A DNA stretch of 14,266 nucleotides from NCBI GenBank assembly GCA_900772745.1, contig CAAGRV010000171.1, positions 1 to 14,266 of the forward strand. The letters run 5' to 3'. The stretch comes from Clostridia bacterium. Its GTDB lineage: Bacteria; Bacillota; Clostridia; Christensenellales; UBA3700. Both the position numbers and the translations under genes were made by a program. Below the pieces are notes generated by a model that did no database searches, was not told where the DNA came from, and saw nothing but the letters and a program-made list of their open reading frames with translations. Of the stretch, positions 1-6,080 are shown piece by piece. How positions within the stretch are numbered: position 1 is the first letter of the stretch; each line of letters opens with the position of its first letter.

Positions 1-20
1 AAAGCTCCCATATAGGGAGC
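1..20 (-). terminator. Intrinsic terminator after trmB (cut by window edge)
   Basis: Read on the minus strand, GCTCCC, a 5-nt loop (TATAT) and GGGAGC form a 6-bp GC-rich hairpin, followed at once by TTT at the window edge. It lies about 24 nt past the trmB stop codon, where a rho-independent terminator would be expected. The rest of the T tract is outside the window, so its strength cannot be judged. Confidence 0.7.
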
Positions 21-49
21 GTCATTATTTGTAGGGAGCGTTATTATTT
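12..49 (-). repeat. 19-bp tandem duplication spanning the trmB stop codon and terminator arm
   Basis: On the minus strand, AAATAATAACGCTCCCTAC (49 to 31) is followed directly by AAATAATGACGCTCCCTAT (30 to 12), 17 of 19 bases identical. The first copy contains the trmB stop codon. The second supplies the left arm of the terminator hairpin, so the GGGAGC arm at 4-9 could in principle pair with either CTCCC copy. It looks like a short local slippage duplication. Confidence 0.7.
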
Positions 50-724
50 ATGCCACACTGCCTCCAAGCGGTAAATTGGTTTACCAATACTGACAAAGTT
101 GGATTCGTACTCAGTCATCACATTGTCCTCAACACCGCTGTTATGCAAGTCCAAACTAATATTGCCCAGCACAAAACCCTCTTTGGACAACTGCTCTATC
201 GAGAACTCGAACAAGCCCATATTGTCAGTTTTTTGCTCAATTCTTGCGCCGTCTTTCATCAGTTGTTTGTACAACTTCAAGAATTTTGGGTGAGTGAGTC
301 GGTGGTTGGCATAGGTATGCTTTGGATAAGGACAAGAAAAATTGAGGAACAATCTGTCCACAGTGTTTTCGTCCAAAAATAGTAGCAAGTTTTCCGCACT
401 TCCGCAAATAAATCTCACATTGTCCAAGTTTTCGCTCTGTGCTCTCTCGACAGCACTAACTAGCACGTTCGGCACTTTTTCGAGGGCAATAAAGTTGACA
501 GTTGGGTATTTTTTCGCCATTTCGCACACGAATTTTCCCTTGCCACAACCAAGTTCTAGATATAGCGGTCTGTCCACTCTATCTGCGAAAGCCTTGTCCA
601 AATCTACCTTGACTTGGTCTTTTCTCTCTGGCTTATAATAAAAGTCCGCCCCCTCGACACTTACCAAATATTCTTTGACTCTGTCCAGTCTTTCGTCCAA
701 ATTTTTCTTTTTTCTAAGTCGCAT
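44..724 (-). CDS. trmB: tRNA (guanine-N7-)-methyltransferase TrmB
   Basis: TrmB transfers a methyl group from S-adenosylmethionine to N7 of guanine 46 in the tRNA variable loop, in the cytoplasm. The 226-residue product has the family's usual length. The SAM-binding motif I LELGCGKGKF is at residues 56-65. The family block normally reading NFSDPWPK...RRLTHP appears as NFSCPYPK...HRLTHP (128-145), and the C-terminal DLH...TEYE...G..IYRLEA block is intact. The ATG at 724 is preceded by AGGA with about 7 nt spacing. It lies 71 nt downstream of recG with no terminator seen between, so it is probably co-transcribed with it. The conserved Asp of DPWPK is Cys131 and the Trp is Tyr133; the rest of the fold signature is normal, so the family call is firm but full activity is less certain. 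Confidence 0.93.
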   Translation of the reverse strand: MRLRKKKNLDERLDRVKEYLVSVEGADFYYKPERKDQVKVDLDKAFADRVDRPLYLELGCGKGKFVCEMAKKYPTVNFIALEKVPNVLVSAVERAQSENLDNVRFICGSAENLLLFLDENTVDRLFLNFSCPYPKHTYANHRLTHPKFLKLYKQLMKDGARIEQKTDNMGLFEFSIEQLSKEGFVLGNISLDLHNSGVEDNVMTEYESNFVSIGKPIYRLEAVWHK

Positions 725-795
725 TTTGTATTCCTATCGTTTATTTTTCTTATTTTTAATTATGATTGATTGTTATATTTGTATAATTGTTAGCA

Positions 796-2787
796 CTATG
801 CCAAAGAGATATTTTTTACCCTTTCCATAATCTTTTTCAGCTTGTCATCTTGCTCCAAAATCAGGCTGTTTTCGTCCAAAATTTTGTCCACAATCTTTTT
901 GCATTCTTCCAGCATTTTTTTGTTCACTGCGCTTGCCAATCCGCCACCGCTCTGATTGAATCCAAAGAAATCGCCATAACCTCTTATCTCGCCATCAATC
1001 TCCGCAATCGCCATTCCGTCGGTATTGTCACGGATAGCAACAAGCCTTTCTTTTTCAGTTTTTCTGGACGTATGCAAAAAGCAATATGCTTTTTGCCCTT
1101 CCACTCTGCCCACTCGTCCACGCAACTGATGCAAGCCCGCCAAACCAAATCTATCACTATTGAGCACGGCAATACAGCTTGTTCGCTTGCTGTCAATGCC
1201 TACTTCCACAATGCTGGTAGCTATCAACACGTCTATATCGCCGTCATAAAAAGCTTGCATAATATCGCTCTTGTCTTGCTGTTTCATTTTGCCGTACAAA
1301 AGCCCCAACTTCACGTCTTTCAACTGGTCATTTTTCAATTCTTCATACAGCGTTTTTGCCGAATAAATCTCCATACCTTCGCTATCTTCGACCAGCGGAC
1401 AAACTATATATGCTTGCTCTCCACACGCAACTCTTTCTTTGACAAAATTGTACAAGCCGTCTAGTTTGTCATCGCCTATTATGTAGGTAGAAATGTTGGA
1501 CGAGCGATCTTGTCTTGCCTCCAATTGAGATATTTTGACGTCGCCATAAATGCTGATTGCCAACATTCTTGGTATTGGCGTTGCACTCATCACCAGTGTA
1601 TCTACGCCGTAAGATTTTGTTTCGAGCTTGGACTTTTGTCGCACGCCGAACTTGTGCAATTCGTCTATGACAATGAACTTCAAATTGGCAAATTCTACCT
1701 TGTCACCGATGACTGCATGCGTACCAATGAGAATGTCTACCTTGCCACTTTTCACGTCTTTTTGTATGCGAGTTTTCTCTTTGGCAGGAGTCGATGACGT
1801 CAAAAGTTCGATATTCAGACCCGTCCAACCAAAGTATTCTTTGGCGGTGTTGAAGTGCTGATTCGCCAAGATTTCCGTCGGTGCCATCAATGCAGTTTGG
1901 TAACCGTTTTGGACGGCAAAAATCATACAAAGTAATGCAACAATCGTCTTTCCGCTACCCACGTCACCCACCAATAAATGATTGGCTTTCTTGTCGCCCT
2001 TCATATTGGCAATTATTTCATCAATCGCCACATTTTGTGACGGCGACAACTTGTACGGCAACTTGTCTATATACTCTTCGATGACGGCCTTTTCTTTGTC
2101 ATATATGCCGATATTTTGCTGATTTTCAAGTCCTCTAGTGAGCAAATATGCCAAAATTTCGTACGTCAAATTCTCTTTTGCCACACGATTTTTGCCTACG
2201 TAAACGTCGCCCATATCCTTAGGAGCGTGCACCAGTTTCAACGCTTGTTGATAGCTGACTATTTGAGTTTTGTCCAACATAGACGGCATCTCCACCTTGG
2301 CTAGTGCGTCCGCCACAATCTTCCCAAAACTTGCTTGTTTTGCCTTGCCTTTGAGCGAATAAATTGGCACAATCCCCATCAATCTTTCGCCACTATCCAC
2401 TCTCTCAAAGCTGGGATTGGACAAATACAATTTCTTCTTGTCTGCCACGACTTTGCCCCACACACGGTACTCCATATCTTTTTCAAGATTGTTCCTAAGA
2501 TATGGCATATTGAACCAAGTCAACTTGACTTCTCCTGTGCTATCTTGGAGTTTGGCGCTGAACACATTGAAGACCGCACTCTTGCGATAAAGACTAGAAA
2601 TGTTGGATATAGTGCCTTGGAGCAAAACATATTCGCCCACTTGCATATCCTCAATGCAAGTAGTTTTGGTCATATCAAAATATGTCTTCGGGAAAAATTC
2701 TAACACGTCTTCCGCCGAAAAAATGCCCAATTCATTGAGCTTTTTTGCAGTCTTTTCCCCCACGCCTTTCAAGTCCAAAATATCCAT
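796..2787 (-). CDS. recG: ATP-dependent DNA helicase RecG
   Basis: RecG is a superfamily 2 double-stranded DNA translocase that regresses stalled replication forks and acts on branched DNA. The 663-residue protein begins with a helix-hairpin-helix-like LKGVGEKTAKKL segment, then the wedge/OB domain (about 45-145). The helicase motifs follow: Walker A GDVGSGKT (274-281), APTEI (302-306), motif II DELH (375-378), SATPIPR (401-407) and QLRGRVGR (554-561). The TRG-like region lies at about 586-614. Two spots differ from usual RecG: DELHKFGV replaces DEQHRFGV, and RGYGDFFGFNQSG replaces RGPGE-LGTRQSG. The ATG at 2787 fits the family N-terminus but has no Shine-Dalgarno site; a promoter sits directly upstream (see 2794-2822). 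recG near asp23-fakA is a common Bacillota arrangement. Confidence 0.96.
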   Translation of the reverse strand: MDILDLKGVGEKTAKKLNELGIFSAEDVLEFFPKTYFDMTKTTCIEDMQVGEYVLLQGTISNISSLYRKSAVFNVFSAKLQDSTGEVKLTWFNMPYLRNNLEKDMEYRVWGKVVADKKKLYLSNPSFERVDSGERLMGIVPIYSLKGKAKQASFGKIVADALAKVEMPSMLDKTQIVSYQQALKLVHAPKDMGDVYVGKNRVAKENLTYEILAYLLTRGLENQQNIGIYDKEKAVIEEYIDKLPYKLSPSQNVAIDEIIANMKGDKKANHLLVGDVGSGKTIVALLCMIFAVQNGYQTALMAPTEILANQHFNTAKEYFGWTGLNIELLTSSTPAKEKTRIQKDVKSGKVDILIGTHAVIGDKVEFANLKFIVIDELHKFGVRQKSKLETKSYGVDTLVMSATPIPRMLAISIYGDVKISQLEARQDRSSNISTYIIGDDKLDGLYNFVKERVACGEQAYIVCPLVEDSEGMEIYSAKTLYEELKNDQLKDVKLGLLYGKMKQQDKSDIMQAFYDGDIDVLIATSIVEVGIDSKRTSCIAVLNSDRFGLAGLHQLRGRVGRVEGQKAYCFLHTSRKTEKERLVAIRDNTDGMAIAEIDGEIRGYGDFFGFNQSGGGLASAVNKKMLEECKKIVDKILDENSLILEQDDKLKKIMERVKNISLA

Positions 2788-2793
2788 AGCTAT

Positions 2794-2822
2794 ATATTAC
2801 AATATTGCAATTATTTTTTCAA
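2794..2822 (-). promoter_or_regulatory. recG promoter, predicted to give a leaderless mRNA
   Basis: On the minus strand, -35 TTGAAA (2822-2817), a 17-nt spacer and -10 TAATAT (2799-2794) are followed by only 6 nt (ATAGCT) before the recG ATG. With the standard -10 to +1 distance, transcription would start on the A of the ATG. The 20 nt before the ATG contain no purine-rich ribosome binding site. The same layout occurs at asp23 and prmA. Confidence 0.65.
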
Positions 2823-2912
2823 CAAAACTGCCTAGTTTGTCAAGTTTATTTGTTATATTCTTTGCATTTTTACAATTTTTCCAACCCGTCTATGCTCCGC
2901 ACAAAAAATTGC

Positions 2913-2943
2913 AAAAAAAATATCCACCCCCGAAGGAGTGGAT
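2913..2943 (-). terminator. Intrinsic terminator of the lipoprotein gene, UUCG tetraloop
   Basis: On the minus strand, ATCCACTCC-TTCG-GGGGTGGAT forms a 9-bp stem (one U-G wobble) closed by a cUUCGg-type tetraloop, then A and eight Ts. It begins 12 nt after the lipoprotein stop codon. This is a textbook strong rho-independent terminator. Confidence 0.93.
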
Positions 2944-2955
2944 AAATTTTCAAGC

Positions 2956-3294
2956 TTATTTCTTTGTGTACTTGATAGGTCCGAACCAAAGGTTGCCATC
3001 TTTGTCAATGAAACCAGCTTTCATAGAAGATGTTTCTTTGTTTTCGTTTTCCCAAACGATGCTGATTGGTGTGTTTCCATTGTCAGTTTTCTTTTCGGTC
3101 TTGTATTTACCTTTGATTTCTGACTTAGAAGAGCCCACTGTAATTGTGTAAGTGATACCTCCGAAAGCAGACAACTTAACTTCACTTAGACCTGTAGGTC
3201 CAGTGTATGTACCAGCAGCACAACCAGCAAATACTAGTACACAGCTAATTAGCATTACTACAACGAGAGTAGCAACAATAATTTTCTTATTCAT
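2956..3294 (-). CDS. Small predicted lipoprotein of unknown function
   Basis: This is a 112-residue product that I do not recognise. MNKK is followed by a hydrophobic segment (5-23) ending in VFAGC, so Cys25 is the likely lipidated residue and the mature protein is about 88 residues at the outer face of the membrane. A second lipobox-like LISC (15-18) lies inside the same segment. The mature part is polar, rich in Thr, Ser, Gly and Lys, has no further Cys, and looks beta-rich. The ATG at 3294 is chosen because GGAGG sits 8 nt upstream; an in-frame TTG at 3309 overlaps that site. The gene has its own promoter and terminator. Its codons (GGT, GGA, GCT, GTA, ACA, CTA) resemble those of rpmB and dnaK more than those of mtaB, which suggests high expression. 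It separates fakA from recG, which are usually linked in Bacillota. Confidence 0.85.
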   Translation of the reverse strand: MNKKIIVATLVVVMLISCVLVFAGCAAGTYTGPTGLSEVKLSAFGGITYTITVGSSKSEIKGKYKTEKKTDNGNTPISIVWENENKETSSMKAGFIDKDGNLWFGPIKYTKK

Positions 3295-3327
3295 ATTATA
3301 ATCCTCCAAAGATTTTTTGATACTTTG

Positions 3328-3356
3328 ATTATATCACTATCATATTAGATTATCAA
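3328..3356 (-). promoter_or_regulatory. Strong sigma-A-type promoter of the lipoprotein gene
   Basis: On the minus strand, -35 TTGATA (3356-3351), a 17-nt spacer and a perfect -10 TATAAT (3333-3328) preceded by TGA, giving an extended -10 (TGnTATAAT). Predicted transcription start is near 3321, leaving a leader of about 27 nt that contains GGAGG at 3307-3303. Confidence 0.88.
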
Positions 3357-3367
3357 GACAAATTTTA

Positions 3368-3397
3368 CAAAAAATTGAACTTTCTCAAAATTTTTTG
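3368..3397. repeat. AT-rich inverted repeat upstream of the lipoprotein promoter
   Basis: CAAAAAATT at 3368-3376 is mirrored by AATTTTTTG at 3389-3397, a 9-bp dyad with a 12-nt centre, about 11 bp upstream of the -35 box. It may be an upstream A/T element, a regulator site or chance in AT-rich DNA. The remaining stretch to the fakA terminator shows no gene or other signal. Confidence 0.35.
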
Positions 3398-3466
3398 AAC
3401 AAAGTAGATTTACTTCCAAATATACTCTTTTTTCTATCAAATATGTACCAGCTCGACAAGCTTTGC

Positions 3467-3494
3467 AAAAAAAAACAGGCGCATACAGCGCCCG
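3467..3494 (-). terminator. Intrinsic terminator after fakA
   Basis: On the minus strand, CGGGCGC-TGTAT-GCGCCTG forms a 7-bp GC-rich stem (one G-U pair) followed by nine Ts. It begins 24 nt past the fakA stop codon and closes the asp23-fakA unit, separating it from the lipoprotein gene. Confidence 0.92.
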
Positions 3495-3518
3495 CTTATT
3501 TGCTTTATTTACCTTATT

Positions 3519-5147
3519 TTATTCTACCGAGATAAAGTAGTAATAGTGCGGTTGACCACCATAATAACAAACTACTTCACAATCTTCGTACAACTCTTCG
3601 ATTTGTGCTTTGAGCTCGTCCGCCTCTTCTTTGGTCACGTCTTCGCCATAGAACAAAGTAATCATCTCGCTGTCTTCGTCAACGATACGAGCAAGTAGCT
3701 CTTTGGTTGTAGTCGCCACGTCTTCGCCTTTGGCAACGATTGTTTTGCCGTCCAATCCAATAATGTCGCCCTCGGTAATATCAAATCCGTTCATATTGGT
3801 AGTTCTGACAGCTTTGGTCACTTGGGCACATTGCATATCTCTGAATGCTCTGGTCATATCTTTGGCGTTGGTTTGAAGGTCGAATTCTGGGTCGAAAGCC
3901 ACTGCCGCGCTCACACCTTGCGCCACTTCTTTTGTAGGTACAACAACACAATTTTTCTTAGTAAGCTCGCAAGCTTTTTCTGCCGCAAGAATAATATTGC
4001 TGTTGTTTGGCAAAATCAAAATGTTGTCAGAATTTACTCTTTCGATAGCATTGAGAATATCCTCGACGCTTGGGTTCATAGTTTGACCGCCCTCGATAAT
4101 TTCATCTACTGACAAATCTTGGAAAATCTTTGCAAGTCCGTCGCCAGCACAAATGGTGAGCATAGCGATTGGCTTTTTGTTGGCTTGTTTTGCCTTTTGC
4201 AAAGCTCGGTTTTGCTCTAACATATTTTCAATCTTGACTTTGTCAAGTTCTCCTAGTTGGAGAGCCCAGTACAAAGCTCTGTTTGGTTGATTGGTGTGAA
4301 CGTGTACCTTTATGAGATGAATATCACCAATAGCAATAACGCAATCACCGATAGTCATAAGCTTGTCACGGAGCTTTTCAATATCTTCTTCGGTAACATG
4401 TTTCTTGATATTGATAACAAAGTACTCTGTACAATAAGCATATTTGATATTTTCAAGGTCGTGTTCGTCATCTCCAAAAGCCTCGAAAGTTGGGGTTGTA
4501 GTTGCGACAGACTCGTCGGCAATCTCAGGGATTTCTTCGCCTTTGAGCACTTTCAAATAGCCTTCGAGCACACAAATCAAGCCACGACCGCCCGCATCAA
4601 CTACGCCCGCTTTGGCAAGCACAGGCAAAAGTTCTGGCGTCTTTTGCAAGATTTCTTCACCTTTTTGGATAATTTGCTCAAAGAAAGATATAAAAGAGGT
4701 ATTTTTGGTGGCAATGCTCATCGCATTCTCAGAAATATATCTGATTACGGTCAAAATTGTGCCCTCTTTTGGCTTGGTAACAGCAAGATAAGCAATCTCT
4801 CTTGCACTGATGAAAGCCTTGGCAAAAGCCTTGGTATTTACTTGTTTTTCTTCGGATAACGTCTTACACAAACCTTTGATAATCTGGGACAAAATTACTC
4901 CCGAATTACCACGAGCGCCTTTGAGAGCCCCCCTAGAGTAAGCATTGAGCAAATCATTGGTATCATCAATAGTAGATGACTTTATTTCCTTTATGGCAGA
5001 CGCCATAGTAAGCGACATATTGGTACCAGTATCCCCATCAGGCACTGGAAAAACGTTGAGCGAATCAACCATAGCCTTATTGGCATTGAGGTTCTTGAAT
5101 CCGCCCTCAAACATTTCCGCCAACTTAGCAGTATCTAATATCTTCAT
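3519..5147 (-). CDS. fakA: Fatty acid kinase ATP-binding subunit FakA (YloV/DAK family)
   Basis: FakA phosphorylates exogenous fatty acids bound to a FakB (DegV-family) partner, feeding acyl-phosphate into phospholipid synthesis. The 542-residue length matches the family (about 550). The N-terminal DhaL-type kinase domain shows VPDGDTGTNM (35-44, Mg-ADP binding), GARGNSGV (77-84) and AGVVDAGGRG (180-189). The middle domain has YCTEY (Cys239) and VHVHT (His292, His294), the positions where FakA is reported to bind zinc. The C-terminal domain has LPNNSNI (389-395) and the QGVSAAVAF block (410-418). The ATG at 5147 is chosen because GGAG lies 5-6 nt upstream and the product begins like its homologues; in-frame extensions run into asp23. 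It starts 10 nt after the asp23 stop, the classic yloU-yloV pair. No FakB gene is in the window. Confidence 0.94.
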   Translation of the reverse strand: MKILDTAKLAEMFEGGFKNLNANKAMVDSLNVFPVPDGDTGTNMSLTMASAIKEIKSSTIDDTNDLLNAYSRGALKGARGNSGVILSQIIKGLCKTLSEEKQVNTKAFAKAFISAREIAYLAVTKPKEGTILTVIRYISENAMSIATKNTSFISFFEQIIQKGEEILQKTPELLPVLAKAGVVDAGGRGLICVLEGYLKVLKGEEIPEIADESVATTTPTFEAFGDDEHDLENIKYAYCTEYFVINIKKHVTEEDIEKLRDKLMTIGDCVIAIGDIHLIKVHVHTNQPNRALYWALQLGELDKVKIENMLEQNRALQKAKQANKKPIAMLTICAGDGLAKIFQDLSVDEIIEGGQTMNPSVEDILNAIERVNSDNILILPNNSNIILAAEKACELTKKNCVVVPTKEVAQGVSAAVAFDPEFDLQTNAKDMTRAFRDMQCAQVTKAVRTTNMNGFDITEGDIIGLDGKTIVAKGEDVATTTKELLARIVDEDSEMITLFYGEDVTKEEADELKAQIEELYEDCEVVCYYGGQPHYYYFISVE

Positions 5148-5157
5148 AAATCTCCAT

Positions 5158-5508
5158 TTATACTCTGACTCCGACAACGTTGACCACGACATTTTCAACG
5201 CGCATACCCGTGTACAATTCGACATTGTACTTAACGGTTTCGATAATAGAGTCAGTCACAGCTGAAATGTTGACGCCAGCACACAGCACAACAAACAGCT
5301 CAATATTTATTTTGTTTTTGACCGTAGTAACTTTGACACCTTTGCCAGCAATTTGTTTGTTAAACAAAGCCTTTATACTGTCTGTCAAAGTCCTAGACAC
5401 AAGATCCAACACGCCATAGCAGTCCATACAAGCGTTGGACGCTGTCATTGCGATGGCAGAATCTGTGATAACAATTTTTCCATAATAATTCGAAGTTGTT
5501 ACAGCCAT
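5158..5508 (-). CDS. Asp23/Gls24-family envelope-associated protein (YloU-like)
   Basis: This 116-residue protein matches small YloU-type members of the Asp23/Gls24 family: YGKIVITDSAIAMTAS near the start, the DCYGVLDLV block (29-37), the KGVKVTTVKNKINIEL beta segment (about 56-71) and the C-terminal VKYNVELYTGMRVENVVVNVVGVRV. Family members are alkaline-stress or envelope-linked proteins; the exact function is unclear. Linkage to fakA, 10 nt downstream, is conserved in Bacillota. The ATG at 5508 aligns with the normal family start, although the frame stays open to 5619. There is no Shine-Dalgarno site before it, and a promoter ends 6 nt upstream, so the mRNA may be leaderless. A 19-bp dyad overlaps that promoter. 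Confidence 0.9.
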   Translation of the reverse strand: MAVTTSNYYGKIVITDSAIAMTASNACMDCYGVLDLVSRTLTDSIKALFNKQIAGKGVKVTTVKNKINIELFVVLCAGVNISAVTDSIIETVKYNVELYTGMRVENVVVNVVGVRV

Positions 5509-5514
5509 ATTTTC

Positions 5515-5543
5515 ATTGTACACACAACTTGCAAGTTTTGCAA
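5515..5543 (-). promoter_or_regulatory. asp23-fakA promoter, predicted leaderless
   Basis: On the minus strand, -35 TTGCAA (5543-5538), a 17-nt spacer and -10 TACAAT (5520-5515) are followed by 6 nt (GAAAAT-side) and then ATG. The predicted +1 is the A of the start codon at 5508. Upstream of the -35 lies a very A/T-rich stretch (5546-5567) that could act as an UP element. No ribosome binding site is present between promoter and start. Confidence 0.68.
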
Positions 5544-5545
5544 GT
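5527..5545. promoter_or_regulatory. Perfect 8-3-8 dyad overlapping the asp23 promoter, candidate operator
   Basis: ACTTGCAA, a 3-bp centre (AAC on the minus strand) and TTGCAAGT form a perfect inverted repeat that covers the -35 hexamer and half of the spacer. A dimeric repressor bound here would block RNA polymerase. I do not recognise the sequence as CIRCE, FapR, CtsR or another standard Bacillota operator. Confidence 0.5.
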
Positions 5546-5624
5546 GTTTTTATTATTTTTAATATACTTACGAAATATTTTACGCAAATATTATAAAAAA
5601 AATAAAAATTTCGCCTCAATTCCC

Positions 5625-5653
5625 TTGATTTATTTCCAAGATGATGATAACAT
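5625..5653 (+). promoter_or_regulatory. rpmB promoter
   Basis: -35 TTGATT (5625-5630), 17-nt spacer, -10 TAACAT (5648-5653) preceded by TGA, giving an extended -10. Predicted start is near 5660, leaving a leader of about 28 nt that contains AGGAGGT. It is divergent from the asp23 promoter across an AT-rich intergenic region. Confidence 0.65.
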
Positions 5654-5687
5654 TACTAGTGCAAGATTTCGAGAGGAGGTATGCAGT

Positions 5688-5879
5688 ATGTCAAGAGTAT
5701 GTGCAATTTGCGGTAAAGGTCAACAAAGTGGTAACTTGGTGAGCCACTCTAATCGTAAATATAGAAGATCTTGGGGAGCAAACGTTCAAAAAGTTAAGGT
5801 AGTTAAAGAAAACGGAGCTACCGAGAGTATGTATGTATGCACCAGATGTTTGCGTAGTGGCAGCGTTGAGCGTGCATAA
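5688..5879 (+). CDS. rpmB: 50S ribosomal protein bL28
   Basis: bL28 is a structural protein of the large ribosomal subunit. The 63-residue product has the normal length, starting MSRVCAICGKGQQSGNLVSH. It carries two CxxC pairs (Cys5/Cys8 and Cys51/Cys54), so it is the zinc-ribbon (C+) form. The start at 5688 is supported by AGGAGGT (5674-5680) with 7 nt spacing. It is the only plus-strand gene and is divergent from asp23-fakA, the same organisation as rpmB-yloU-yloV in Bacillus. A strong terminator follows 18 nt after the stop codon. Confidence 0.97.
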   Translation: MSRVCAICGKGQQSGNLVSHSNRKYRRSWGANVQKVKVVKENGATESMYVCTRCLRSGSVERA

Positions 5880-5897
5880 TAAGTAAACGAACAAACT

Positions 5898-5923
5898 AAG
5901 ACACCTATCTAGGTGTCTTTTTT
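5898..5923 (+). terminator. Intrinsic terminator after rpmB
   Basis: AAGACACC-TATCTA-GGTGTCTT, an 8-bp stem (extendable towards a smaller loop), runs directly into a T tract (TTTTTT to 5923). Confidence 0.92.
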
Positions 5924-5936
5924 ATTTATCTATCAG

Positions 5937-6080
5937 CTCTTTATTTTGTCTAACCCACTTTGTCTTATCTAAACTCTCTTCACCTTATCTTCTCTACTTT
6001 TATTTTACCTACTCGCTTTTATCTTTTCTACTCACTCTTTTTATCTTCACTAGAGCCTTTTATTTTGTCCACTCCACTAT
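5937..6080. repeat. Pyrimidine-rich degenerate repeat tract in the convergent rpmB/rpsU gap
   Basis: The gap between the rpmB stop (5879) and the rpsU stop (6178) is about 300 bases with no gene. Between the two terminators the plus strand is roughly 78% pyrimidine and nearly free of G. About seven degenerate units of 17-21 nt can be laid out around a core like CTTTTATYTTNTCTACT; TATTTTGTC recurs at 5942-5950 and 6061-6069, and TTTTATTTTACCTACT and TTTTATCTTTTCTACT lie between. No start with a ribosome site or coding frame is evident on either strand. From 6081 to 6142 I see nothing notable. Confidence 0.5.

Noticed and set aside
790..797. TTAGCACT, resembling a CIRCE half-site
   Set aside because: The partner GAGTGCTAA is absent and the site lies at the recG stop codon. 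The real CIRCE of the hrcA operon would be off the right edge.
787..1464. Long open frame on the plus strand opposite recG
   Set aside because: It is the antisense of a clear recG, has no ribosome site and no recognisable domain. The same holds for plus-strand open frames opposite fakA (4257-4859), prmA/rsmE (8358-9405) and dnaK (11099-12190).
2799..2814. Imperfect dyad TTGCAATATTGTAA in the recG promoter spacer
   Set aside because: Two mismatched positions in AT-rich DNA and no second copy at the other promoters; likely chance.
2838..2843. TTGACA on the minus strand upstream of recG as an alternative -35 box
   Set aside because: No acceptable -10 hexamer lies 16-18 nt downstream of it; TTGAAA at 2822-2817 fits with TAATAT at exactly 17 nt.
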